A DNA stretch of 28,505 nucleotides from a virus: the IMG/VR virus record IMGVR_UViG_3300030060_007496, positions 1 to 28,505 of that record; one strand, written 5' to 3'. Shown here in pieces: positions 21,380 to 28,505 of this stretch. Each line of letters opens with the position of its first letter. Position 1 is the first letter of the stretch. Made by a program: the position numbers and the translations under genes. The notes under the pieces were generated by a model, which did not search any database, was not told the origin of the DNA, and saw only the letters and a list, made by a program, of their open reading frames with translations.

Positions 21380-23138
21380 TGTAACTTAACTCCTTACGTA
21401 AAAATTCGAGTGATCTATATAAGAACCCGGTAATGTCTAGTTTCGGGTCCGATGCAAGTGGCATGTTGGGCACTTGCGGATGAGGAATCTTATAAAGTGT
21501 TCCTAAAAGATTGATAAATTGGCCTAAAGACTGTTGCGTCTGTTGAACCATCCTGAATGGATAGCCAGTTAGCATTGCAGCTCTCTCTTCTTCCGTTTTA
21601 TTTGGGAAGAGATAAGTGAGAGCTTCTAAAGAACCAACGCCTGCTTCTTGAAGGTTGCGAACAACAATACTATTATTTAGTATGTCTTGTGCGCTTTCTT
21701 CAAATACATCGCCGGTCCATCTCCAACTAACTCTAGTACTACCGTCAGGAACTAATCCTGTAACGCCTGGAGGCATTGCTCCTGACTCAAGTGTAGCACG
21801 CAAGGCTATATCTCTTTGCTCAATAAACTTAGCTTGATCCTTCTCATATTTTGCTCTTGCCTTATCATAAGCAACTACATCATCGTTATAGTCTTCTTCT
21901 AAAGGAATAGTTGGTTTTAATAAACCTATTGACGTAGCAAACGAAGTTAAGAATAAATATTCCTCATTCTTGATCATCATTGAGAATAGCTTGCATAATC
22001 CATATGTAAATAATGCTTTGGCTTTCTTTTCAGCAGTAGCAGCTACCCGACCATACAGTGTCTTGATTTCGTATGCTGTAGCTGCTGTATTGATGTCAAT
22101 ATCATCAACCCCACCCAGTGCCAATCTAATTTCAGATCGATATTGTTTGACATATTTATTTTGATCACCTGAAACTGCATCAGGAGTTAAGTAGTTAATC
22201 CTATCTGTTGGTTCAAGGTTAGCGATAACTCTTGGTACTTTGATTTGACCATCAATTGGTGAAGGTCCGCCAAATGGTGAGCTATTTGCAGTACTCGGCC
22301 TACCTAAGGCTTGGAAGCCAGCTTGGGAACTAATTGTGGGTCTGAATGTGTTCTCGTCACCAGCTTCTACAATGTCGTGTTTTGGACGACTTGAAATTAA
22401 AGTTGGATTACCAAAGAACTTAAGATTTTTCCTTACATTGCGTACTAATTCATCATGGTAAAGAATTTGATTTTGTAGCCACCCAAATTCGCCATTTCCA
22501 ATACCTTGACCAGTGCAATCAAGATTATTGAACACTTCCATTGCTGGAATAAATCCTAAACTATTAGTAACTGTTTCTGTGTTTTGAGAACTGATCATTG
22601 CCCGTGATCCAGCTTTATCTTCAAACTCAATCTTCTCGTTAGATACTGTTTGTTCAATACGGTCTTTAAAAACACTTAGTCTTATGTACTTCTTTTTCCC
22701 ACCTCTTTCTTCATTAAGTGGATAAGCACCAAGCATCTCATCGTCTTTAACGTTAAAACTATAACTGAGTACAACGTTATCGATCTCATTTTTTGTATTT
22801 CTATAGCACCTATAATTCTCTTTAGTAAAGTATAGAATTTGATATGAATCGCCTGCAGGTCTGAAATAGAATAATCCTTGTCCGTCACATAGAAAATAGT
22901 CAACAATACTGTCTAACTTCAGTTCCATCATATTTTCTTCTACAATCTTGGCGATAAAATCACGCCGTGCTGCATAAGAATCTTGATCGCAATAAAATTC
23001 TATACCTCTTCTCAACATGAAAGTTCTCATCTGTGCAAGATGAGAAGAAACAATCATTGTGTCTACATTTAAATCACCTCTACGCTGTTTTGCAGCTTCA
23101 ATGATTAAATCGAATTGGCTATTTGTTTGACTATCCAC
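20889..23138 (-). CDS. Portal protein with long disordered C-terminal tail (749 aa)
   Basis: The portal forms the ring through which DNA enters the head. Its position after the large terminase, size and sequence support the call: GLFYFRPAGDSYQILYFTKE, later GEFGWLQNQILYHDELVRNV and NLKFFGNPTLISS, then a helical stem region (YKKEIRLALGG-like, here YRSEIRLALGG). Residues about 587-749 are a Gly/Pro/Ser-rich tail (PGTGSNPAAPGLPANSGPAG) ending in a basic patch (RRVSKSNKRRKS); this tail is exactly the part overlapped by the 334-aa gene. The start at 23138 is a GTG with only a weak ribosome-binding site; an in-frame stop lies 9 nt upstream, so the true start is this GTG or a later codon. Confidence 0.9.
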   Translation of the reverse strand: MDSQTNSQFDLIIEAAKQRRGDLNVDTMIVSSHLAQMRTFMLRRGIEFYCDQDSYAARRDFIAKIVEENMMELKLDSIVDYFLCDGQGLFYFRPAGDSYQILYFTKENYRCYRNTKNEIDNVVLSYSFNVKDDEMLGAYPLNEERGGKKKYIRLSVFKDRIEQTVSNEKIEFEDKAGSRAMISSQNTETVTNSLGFIPAMEVFNNLDCTGQGIGNGEFGWLQNQILYHDELVRNVRKNLKFFGNPTLISSRPKHDIVEAGDENTFRPTISSQAGFQALGRPSTANSSPFGGPSPIDGQIKVPRVIANLEPTDRINYLTPDAVSGDQNKYVKQYRSEIRLALGGVDDIDINTAATAYEIKTLYGRVAATAEKKAKALFTYGLCKLFSMMIKNEEYLFLTSFATSIGLLKPTIPLEEDYNDDVVAYDKARAKYEKDQAKFIEQRDIALRATLESGAMPPGVTGLVPDGSTRVSWRWTGDVFEESAQDILNNSIVVRNLQEAGVGSLEALTYLFPNKTEEERAAMLTGYPFRMVQQTQQSLGQFINLLGTLYKIPHPQVPNMPLASDPKLDITGFLYRSLEFLRKELSYSGRYKPSSDEPGPSTLSAGDRARASRGSKPRDQRRYELPGIGPDKPGTGSNPAAPGLPANSGPAGFGTSGESMAGSIPGSQRIPEYQQPIPSPGTQLSITDNPNDAGGYPGSMGFNAGTTSSPVFASPDIQSPSFNANLFGTQQPGPTGGQRRVSKSNKRRKS

Positions 23139-23172
23139 TTTCTGTTATCGAACTATATTAATGCTAACTAAC

Positions 23173-24294
23173 CTAAGCAAACTCGTTAAGTAAATCCATT
23201 TTGTCACGTAATCCTTCAGGCTCACCTGGCATTTCAAATCCGCCACGGTACCTATAATTTTTAGGACTTCCATAGTTGGCAGCATCAAATTGTGTTGCTA
23301 AATCAAAGAAGTTCAATGGGGCTCTATCTGCTGCTTCACGTAATCCTTGATAATCAATGGGATTATATGCATTATCCGTAAACATATTAGTAACTTTGAT
23401 TCCGTAGTTCTCGCCTGAATACTCATCCATATTATCTTCCATATTGTCTATATATTGCTGACCTAAACCTAAACCACTTTCATATCCTGTGCCAGATCCT
23501 CCACCCATCGGATTTATATACGTTCTTGATTTATCTATATTTGCACCTACATCTCCATAAGCATTACCTCCAATGACAATTTCTGTATCTCTAGCTTCCT
23601 GATTTCTTCCTACAGCTACTCCACCCGGTGCAGCGATAGCAGAGCCATCATCTAATTTATTGTTATTTATTTGACTTTGGACACCGTCTCCTATGTTTGC
23701 CATTCCATCATCACCTTGTACCACATCTATATTATTGACTTCATCAATGCCTGGCAAAGTTCCTGGTGGTCCAGGATTAGTGTTTTCTTTCTCTGCTTCC
23801 ATAATTGCAGTTTTCCACCTGTCTAAAAGATTTTCAGCATTGCTAGACATCTCAGCATCTGAACTCTCAGCAAAAGCAATGATTTTTTCTTTATCGTGGC
23901 CACCAATATTTTTTAAACCCTGAAGATCGCCTGTAGTTAATAACTCCCTTCCCCGTTGAGAACCTTTTCCATATTCAGCACCTGTATATCTATCGATATT
24001 TTTAAAAGGATTATTTTCATCTGTTATATCCCTTAAACGACCCTCATCATAATACTGACGACCTTCATCTTTTGCATTGCCCATAAATGATATTTCATTT
24101 CTTTCATCAAACCTACGCCGTACTTCTTTGGGTAAGTCTTTCATTCGATCTACACCTTTTCTGTCCATCAATTTCTTTCCTGCCATCCTCCTTTCTTTCC
24201 TATCCCTTTGGCCAAGGAACATATCCCTTGTATTGTTTTCCTTATAGCTTTTACTTTGCTGTTTATAATTTTTACCTTCCTGATATCTAGCCAT
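23173..24294 (-). CDS. Hypothetical basic/acidic protein between terminase and portal (373 aa)
   Basis: No family is recognised. Residues about 1-65 are strongly basic (QGKNY-like start, then RDRKERRMAGKKLMDRKG and KEVRRRFDERNE), suggesting nucleic-acid contact. The middle (about 180-285) is Gly/Asn/Asp-rich and probably disordered (AIAAPGGVAVGRNQEARD, MGGGSGTGYESGLGLGQQYI). The C-terminus contains APLNFFDLATQFDAANYG. It follows the large terminase after 7 nt with no own ribosome-binding site in the gap and precedes the portal by 34 nt, so it belongs to the packaging/portal transcript. A head-assembly or packaging accessory role is inferred from the position. Confidence 0.8.
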   Translation of the reverse strand: MARYQEGKNYKQQSKSYKENNTRDMFLGQRDRKERRMAGKKLMDRKGVDRMKDLPKEVRRRFDERNEISFMGNAKDEGRQYYDEGRLRDITDENNPFKNIDRYTGAEYGKGSQRGRELLTTGDLQGLKNIGGHDKEKIIAFAESSDAEMSSNAENLLDRWKTAIMEAEKENTNPGPPGTLPGIDEVNNIDVVQGDDGMANIGDGVQSQINNNKLDDGSAIAAPGGVAVGRNQEARDTEIVIGGNAYGDVGANIDKSRTYINPMGGGSGTGYESGLGLGQQYIDNMEDNMDEYSGENYGIKVTNMFTDNAYNPIDYQGLREAADRAPLNFFDLATQFDAANYGSPKNYRYRGGFEMPGEPEGLRDKMDLLNEFA

Positions 24295-24301
24295 GGTAAA
24301 T

Positions 24302-25840
24302 CTATAAATCTAAACTATCCTTATTGTACTCTAACTGTAAATGCCCTCTTCTTAAAAGTCCTCCAATAGTTAATACCATTGAATCAACAGCATCATCATG
24401 TGCAGAATGTCCAAAGTTAAGAAGCTCTTCTTCTAGTACAGTCCACTTACGGTATTTATTCCATATAATCTTCTTCCTTTCGAATAGTCCAAGCACGCCA
24501 CGCAGTCTCGCTAATTTATCACCCTTGAATCCTTTAACAGGTGAACATGTCAGGTTATATAAAGCACGCTCGTCAAACATAATTCGTTTAAAGTCTCCTT
24601 CAAATGATGTCTGGTATGAGATTGCTTCAGGCCATATAATGCATGGCGACATTGTTGGGAAATATTGTTCGTCCTCATTTTCAAGTAATATGTTCCAATC
24701 AGCAAGCATCGAACATAAGCAGTCCATTTTTTCAATATTGCCCATTGCTCTTACTCTGCGTTGATCTATTAAATAAATCTTTCCCTCCTTGATCCCGCCT
24801 AAGGTAAATACAGTCCAATCGTTCTTCTCACTCAATCCTGAACTAAGATCTATTCCCACACCAAGGCAGTCATAATCATCTGGTACCTCTGCTCTAACGA
24901 TTAAATCAGGTGAGATTCCAACTTCTGATGACTGAACAGCTGTATTGAGATACTGATATGCAAAGGCCACCCGATCTTCTGTTTTCCGTTCGTTTAGATA
25001 TTTCATTGACCAGAACTCTGGCCAGTATGATCTTTGCCTTCCGTCAGCGTCTGTTATGACTGCTTTTTGGATAATCTGTTTCCAGTTATTCTTTGGTATA
25101 AAAAGAGAGGCGTGGACATCGTCGTAGTGAAAGCGCGTTCCCAGACAGATTGCCCGTGCACCTTGGAACATCGTAGGAGCGATAACGTTACTCCATGTCT
25201 GTTCCATTTCACGGCGAATATCAGGATTGTTGATTGATGCAGCGGATTTAATAGGGTCATCAATAAGCACGAGCTGGGAGCGCTTCGAGGTAATAGCTCC
25301 TTTGAGACCACCACACGCAATGGTGAAAGCTTCTTCACCCGCTGTATCAATACCCGCAAATTCATAGTCGATACTCCAGTACTCATCTGATCGTTTAATT
25401 TTGGAAAGCCGTACCATTGGAAATATTTCCCGATACTTGGCACTTGTAAGAATCCCTTTGATGGTTGCAGACTTTGCTCTACTGATATCGACCATGTAAG
25501 CGATGTACAGAATACGCAGCATCTGCTTGGCTGCTGTATGCCTGCCGATCATCCAAGCAGCGAATAAACCCAGTACTGTGCTCTTTGCTGACCCTCGTGG
25601 GGCAAGTATGTCTGTGTTAGGCCCACCAATCCCAAGTAAGCATTCACTATCTACTCCAGTGCAAAGCTCTTTATGCCACTCGTGCATATGCTTTGCTGGA
25701 GGTTTACCTAATAGAGTACAAAAATCTTGAAAGTTATCTCTTGCTCTAAGGATAGATTCATCAGGAGGTTTGACAGTTACCTTTGTAGCTGTCATCAATG
25801 CTGATCTTCTGTACGCTAAAGCGATACTCGGAACTGCCAT
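24302..25840 (-). CDS. terL: Large terminase subunit (512 aa)
   Basis: The ATP-driven motor that packages and cuts phage DNA. The ATPase part has a Walker A variant LAPRGSAKST (79-88), Walker B LVLIDD (190-195) and coupling motif CLGTRFH (232-238). The nuclease part has GIDLSSG (Asp331), WPEAIS (Glu405) and a final acidic pair in HDDAVDS (Asp482, Asp483). All the expected acidic residues are present, so the enzyme looks active. Length fits the family. The ATG at 25840 lacks a clear Shine-Dalgarno. It follows the 178-aa candidate small terminase by 28 nt. Confidence 0.96.
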   Translation of the reverse strand: MAVPSIALAYRRSALMTATKVTVKPPDESILRARDNFQDFCTLLGKPPAKHMHEWHKELCTGVDSECLLGIGGPNTDILAPRGSAKSTVLGLFAAWMIGRHTAAKQMLRILYIAYMVDISRAKSATIKGILTSAKYREIFPMVRLSKIKRSDEYWSIDYEFAGIDTAGEEAFTIACGGLKGAITSKRSQLVLIDDPIKSAASINNPDIRREMEQTWSNVIAPTMFQGARAICLGTRFHYDDVHASLFIPKNNWKQIIQKAVITDADGRQRSYWPEFWSMKYLNERKTEDRVAFAYQYLNTAVQSSEVGISPDLIVRAEVPDDYDCLGVGIDLSSGLSEKNDWTVFTLGGIKEGKIYLIDQRRVRAMGNIEKMDCLCSMLADWNILLENEDEQYFPTMSPCIIWPEAISYQTSFEGDFKRIMFDERALYNLTCSPVKGFKGDKLARLRGVLGLFERKKIIWNKYRKWTVLEEELLNFGHSAHDDAVDSMVLTIGGLLRRGHLQLEYNKDSLDL

Positions 25841-25868
25841 ACATTTTATCGTTTACTATTAGTCTAAC

Positions 25869-26405
25869 TTAAGAGTTCCCAATTTCACTATAAATTTTAG
25901 CCCATACAGCATTCATTGCATTATCAATAGGTTCAGCAAACTGTGGATCATCTTTGAAGATAGCAGTCATCTCTCTCATAACTCTGTCAGCACCTGCAAG
26001 AATTAAACCTCGTTTATCTGTGGTTTTATTCATACGTTCACTTGCTTCAATATGAGAGCGTAGTTCTTTCTCTAGTGCTGCTAAACGTCCAGCACCTAAA
26101 TCACCTTTTACTTCTCCAGCAGTAATTGCCATACGTAAGTCTTGTACATCTGCATGAAGTGCTGCAATTTCACTATTCAAGATTTCACGTCGGTTGAGCT
26201 TTTTGAACTTCATTTTCACCCAACGTGATAAGTCGTTAAATGTTCCGCCATATCCAAGGATTCCTGAGTACACCCAAATCTCAATGATCGAAGGAGTTAT
26301 CTCAGCAAACTCTCTGAAGTCTTCTGCATCTGCTGCAGGTAATGTATCTAACCATTGATCTACTAGAGTTAGATAAAGTTTTTCTGATTTAGTAGATGTT
26401 GTCAT
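25869..26405 (-). CDS. Candidate small terminase subunit (178 aa)
   Basis: It lies directly upstream of the large terminase, where the small, DNA-recognising subunit normally sits. The N-terminal part (about 28-70) has a possible helix-turn-helix pattern (FAEITPSIIEIWVYSGILGY then GTFNDLSRWVKMKF), followed by a long helical, coiled-coil-like stretch (LNSEIAALHADVQDLRMAIT, RLAALEKELRSHIEASERMN) that would form the oligomerisation ring. Length suits the family. No motif is diagnostic, so the call rests on order and architecture. Its start overlaps the stop of the 525-aa gene as TAATG, implying coupling. Confidence 0.6.
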   Translation of the reverse strand: MTTSTKSEKLYLTLVDQWLDTLPAADAEDFREFAEITPSIIEIWVYSGILGYGGTFNDLSRWVKMKFKKLNRREILNSEIAALHADVQDLRMAITAGEVKGDLGAGRLAALEKELRSHIEASERMNKTTDKRGLILAGADRVMREMTAIFKDDPQFAEPIDNAMNAVWAKIYSEIGNS

Positions 26406-27982
26406 TAGAATGCGCTTGCTGCCTTAGCCATCATTCTAGATTTATCAGCGCGGGTTCTTGCAGCCAATCTATTTGCAAAATCAGCTTCTTTCATCCTTAA
26501 GTCACTAGCAGTAGTCATCTTCCTTTCTTCAAGGCCTAAACCATAAGAAGCTTCATCCTTTCTAAGTCCACTGCCAAAAGCTGCGGTATCCTTACCTAAT
26601 GCTTGTGAAAAAGCAGCTGAATCTTTACCTAATCCTTGTTGGAAACTGGCCTCATCTTTTTTGATTTTACTTCCAAATGCAGCTGTATCTTTGCCTAGTG
26701 CCTGTGCAAATGCAGATTCATCTTTTCTGATTCCACTTCCAAATGCAGCTGTGTCTTTTGCTAACCGTTGTCCATAAGCTGCTTCATCTTTCCGGATTTG
26801 ACTACCGTATCCAGCTGTATCTTTCCCCAATGCTTGAGCAAAGGCAGCTTCGTCTTTACGCCCCGCTCTTTCAAAAGCACTTGAATCTTTGGATAACCCT
26901 TGCTCGTATGCGGCTTCATCTTTTCTAATACCACTACCAAATGCCTGTGCTCTCTCACCTAATGCTTGTTGAAAGGTAGCTGAGTCCTTAGCTAGTCCCT
27001 GCTGAAAAGCTGCGGTATCTTTGCCCAATGATTGTTGGAAAGCAGCACTGTCCTTGGCTAACCCTTGTTGAAAGGCTAAATTACCCTGACCTATTTGTTG
27101 TTGAAATGTTGCTGTATCCTTACCTAATGTTTGTTGGAATTGCGCTTTATCTTTCTCAAGTTGAGATTGATATCCAGCTGAATCCTTAGCAAGTGCCTGA
27201 GTAAATGCTGCACTATCTTTTTGAAGTGCTTGTGCAAAATTCTGTTCGTCTTTTTTAATACCGCTCATATAAGCAGTCTCATCCTTCTTGATGCCACTCA
27301 TATAAGAGGCGCTACCTTTCTGCAACTGCGCTGCTAATACCGCTTGCTGTTGCTTCTCAATGTTTGATTGTGCTTGAGTAAGCCGATTTTGTTCTCCAGT
27401 TTCTTTCGTAGCTAATCTATTTTCAAACCCAGCAACTGCTGTACTTTTTCTATCCTGATCTCCACGCACCTGCATGAGCGCAGTTTGTATGTCCTTATCA
27501 AATCCCATCTTGCCAACTTGACGGTTGTACTCATCTTGAGCAAACCGACTCTGCAGACTAAACTCTGCTCCCATTACATTTAATTTTTTAGCCTCTTCAA
27601 CATCCATCAGAGCTGCCTGGTTCGACAGTTCAAGGGCAGCAGCCTGATTCATCATCATTGACTGAAGACCAGCATTTGTTGCTGCTAACCCTTTGGCAAT
27701 ATTTGAATCTTGATATCCCTGAAGGGTATTCATCATATATGTTCCCTTCATCATCTTGCCCCAATCGCTTGTGGGCTTCCATGTATTGAACGCTGTATTC
27801 ATATCAGCGAAACCAAGCGCTCCTTGCGCCATCAAAGCAGGATCGACCACTCCTACTTTTTTACTGTTGGGATCATTATCTACGCCCCTGCCTTTATTTG
27901 CGGCGTCTACTCTTGCCTGACTACTCCCGCCACGTGGTGTCTGAATAACTTTTCCTTGAGCATCTCTATCTTGACTAGCCAT
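26405..27982 (-). CDS. Hendecad-repeat helical protein (525 aa)
   Basis: Residues 222-507 are 26 tandem 11-residue units; the first 24 are clear (to 485), with consensus K-D-x-A-A-F-x-Q-x-L-G and recurring forms such as KDTAAFGSGIR and KDEAAFAQALG. Eleven-residue periods make straight, right-handed or amphipathic helices, as in some coiled coils and LEA or apolipoprotein-type proteins. Residues 1-221 hold a Gly/Asp-rich start and helical Gln/Met-rich sequence (NTWKPTSDWGKMMKGTYMMN). The C-terminus is basic. It precedes the candidate small terminase with a TAATG overlap. Possible roles are an internal virion or ejection protein, tail-length ruler or membrane-binding helix; none is proven. A promoter-like TATAAT lies about 33 nt upstream. 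No clear Shine-Dalgarno. Confidence 0.85.
   Translation of the reverse strand: MASQDRDAQGKVIQTPRGGSSQARVDAANKGRGVDNDPNSKKVGVVDPALMAQGALGFADMNTAFNTWKPTSDWGKMMKGTYMMNTLQGYQDSNIAKGLAATNAGLQSMMMNQAAALELSNQAALMDVEEAKKLNVMGAEFSLQSRFAQDEYNRQVGKMGFDKDIQTALMQVRGDQDRKSTAVAGFENRLATKETGEQNRLTQAQSNIEKQQQAVLAAQLQKGSASYMSGIKKDETAYMSGIKKDEQNFAQALQKDSAAFTQALAKDSAGYQSQLEKDKAQFQQTLGKDTATFQQQIGQGNLAFQQGLAKDSAAFQQSLGKDTAAFQQGLAKDSATFQQALGERAQAFGSGIRKDEAAYEQGLSKDSSAFERAGRKDEAAFAQALGKDTAGYGSQIRKDEAAYGQRLAKDTAAFGSGIRKDESAFAQALGKDTAAFGSKIKKDEASFQQGLGKDSAAFSQALGKDTAAFGSGLRKDEASYGLGLEERKMTTASDLRMKEADFANRLAARTRADKSRMMAKAASAF
26462..27319 (-). repeat. 33-nt period tandem repeat (11-residue units)
   Basis: 26 consecutive units encode the hendecads of the 525-aa protein. 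Neighbouring units often have the same residues but different third codon bases, for instance in the codons for KDTAAF, so the array is old and kept by selection on the protein and not by recent slippage. Confidence 0.9.
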
Positions 27983-28014
27983 ATTAAATCAAGCCGTAAT
28001 ACTAATCTTTTTCA

Positions 28015-28043
28015 ATTATAACTTCGACAAAGTACAATATAAA
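28015..28043 (-). promoter_or_regulatory. Candidate sigma-70-type promoter for leftward unit
   Basis: On the minus strand TATAAT (28015-28020) lies 17 bp from TTTATA (28038-28043), a four-of-six match to the -35 consensus. The predicted start of transcription falls about 25 nt before the ATG at 27982. The -35 overlaps the rightward TATAAATA element. Confidence 0.4.
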
Positions 28044-28045
28044 TA
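28038..28045 (+). promoter_or_regulatory. TATAAATA late-promoter-like element (rightward)
   Basis: Exact octamer on the plus strand, 17 nt before the ATG at 28063. As at 20328-20335, the distance implies a very short leader. It is the only copy found in the rightward direction and lies before the only gene that opens rightward at the right edge. Confidence 0.5.
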
Positions 28046-28062
28046 TCTAGTGCTGATTAATA

Positions 28063-28505
28063 ATGGTTGCTTTTAGATCTCCAGGTGCTGTAAATACTGG
28101 CGGCTTTATTAACGCTGCAGCTGCTGTAGGAGCTGATGCTGCAAGTTTTGCAGATACAACTTTTAAGGCTAGCCCCTCTTATGACACAATTTCAGCTTTA
28201 ACGGCAAGGGGGCAAGGAGTTACTGATAGAGCAAGCGTTAAGTACGCAGGTAGGCTTTTATCGGATCAACAACAAGAGAGGATGAATGCTCTGACTGTTC
28301 CTAGTATTCTGCAACGTGGTCAGCAGAAGATGGCAGGTGAACTTGCTGCAAGATCTCAAGGTTGGCTTGGACTAATTAATAAGAAAGATCCTGTAAAACC
28401 CTTCCAATATGATTTGAGTGAATTCGATAATCTTTTAAAGAGTCAAAAACAACAGATCGAAGAAGAGGCTCAAAGAATTTCTAGTCGTAAATATGTCCCA
28501 GTAGA
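28063..28505 (+). CDS. Ala-rich hypothetical protein, partial (3' end beyond window)
   Basis: The ATG at 28063 opens a frame that stays clear for 147 codons to the edge. The start reads MVAFRSPGAVNTGGFINAAA, then ALTARGQGVTDRASVKYAGR and AARSQGWLGLINKK, with a helical, Glu/Gln-rich stretch at the end (KSQKQQIEEEAQRIS). It resembles the Ala/Gln-rich virion-associated proteins in this window in style, but no family is recognised. It is divergent from the 525-aa gene, with an 80-nt gap holding the promoter-like elements above. No Shine-Dalgarno is evident. Confidence 0.75.
   Translation, partial: MVAFRSPGAVNTGGFINAAAAVGADAASFADTTFKASPSYDTISALTARGQGVTDRASVKYAGRLLSDQQQERMNALTVPSILQRGQQKMAGELAARSQGWLGLINKKDPVKPFQYDLSEFDNLLKSQKQQIEEEAQRISSRKYVPV

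Noticed and set aside
26462-27319. 33-nt spaced tandem units considered as a CRISPR array or iterated DNA-binding sites
   Set aside because: The units are contiguous without spacers, translate into one regular 11-residue protein repeat and differ at third codon positions, so the repeat is in the protein.
1-28505. Assignment to T4-type cyanophages because of TATAAATA
   Set aside because: No T4-type head, tail-sheath or baseplate proteins are recognisable, and the capsid protein looks N4-gp56-like, so the octamer alone is not enough.
1-28505. tRNA genes, integrase and attachment sites
   Set aside because: The gaps are too short for tRNAs and none shows a cloverleaf; no recombinase-like protein is encoded here.

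Overview
The window looks like the virion-morphogenesis region of a tailed cyanophage. The strongest pointers to a cyanobacterial host are a full-length sigma-70 factor of the cyanobacterial group 1/2 type, a small NblA-like protein, and tail fibres built from LamG-, SPRY- and 'TGNVTGN'-type modules that are common in marine cyanophages. The major capsid protein resembles the N4-gp56 family and the large terminase has intact ATPase and nuclease motifs. No RNA genes, CRISPR arrays, insertion sequences or integrase are visible. No intergenic stretch exceeds about 110 bases.

Almost everything is read leftwards (minus strand), so the biological order runs from right to left. First come a 525-aa protein with 24-26 tandem 11-residue repeats, a candidate small terminase, the large terminase, a basic/Gly-rich protein and the portal. 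The 3' end of the portal gene overlaps, out of frame and for 491 nt, a 334-aa Gln/Ala/Pro-rich protein that may be the scaffold. Two small proteins, the sigma factor and an unknown beta-rich protein follow. A two-gene rightward cassette (HNH endonuclease plus Ig/PKD-like protein) then interrupts the series. After it lie the major capsid protein and a probable companion head protein, closed by a clear intrinsic terminator.

Below 14.8 kb is a tight series of small head-tail or neck candidates, starting with a helix-hairpin-helix protein. It continues with a 580-aa protein carrying a CxC...CxH (SWIM-like) cysteine set, the NblA-like protein and then a fibre module. That module holds a 914-aa repeat fibre, a 177-aa protein, a 1394-aa LamG/SPRY protein, 89-aa and 239-aa proteins, and another LamG fibre that runs off the left edge. 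Many neighbours are joined by ATGA, TAATG or TGATG overlaps, which suggests translational coupling. At the far right a rightward gene begins from a divergent promoter region and runs off the window.

Three copies of the octamer TATAAATA lie in short intergenic gaps, correctly oriented upstream of genes; with the sigma factor they suggest a phage-specific late transcription programme. The most notable points are the portal/334-aa overprinting, the hendecad-repeat protein, the sigma factor with the octamers, the NblA-like gene among structural genes, and the fibre modules duplicated as near-identical DNA. Functions of many small proteins are not recognisable from sequence alone and are given as hypothetical.
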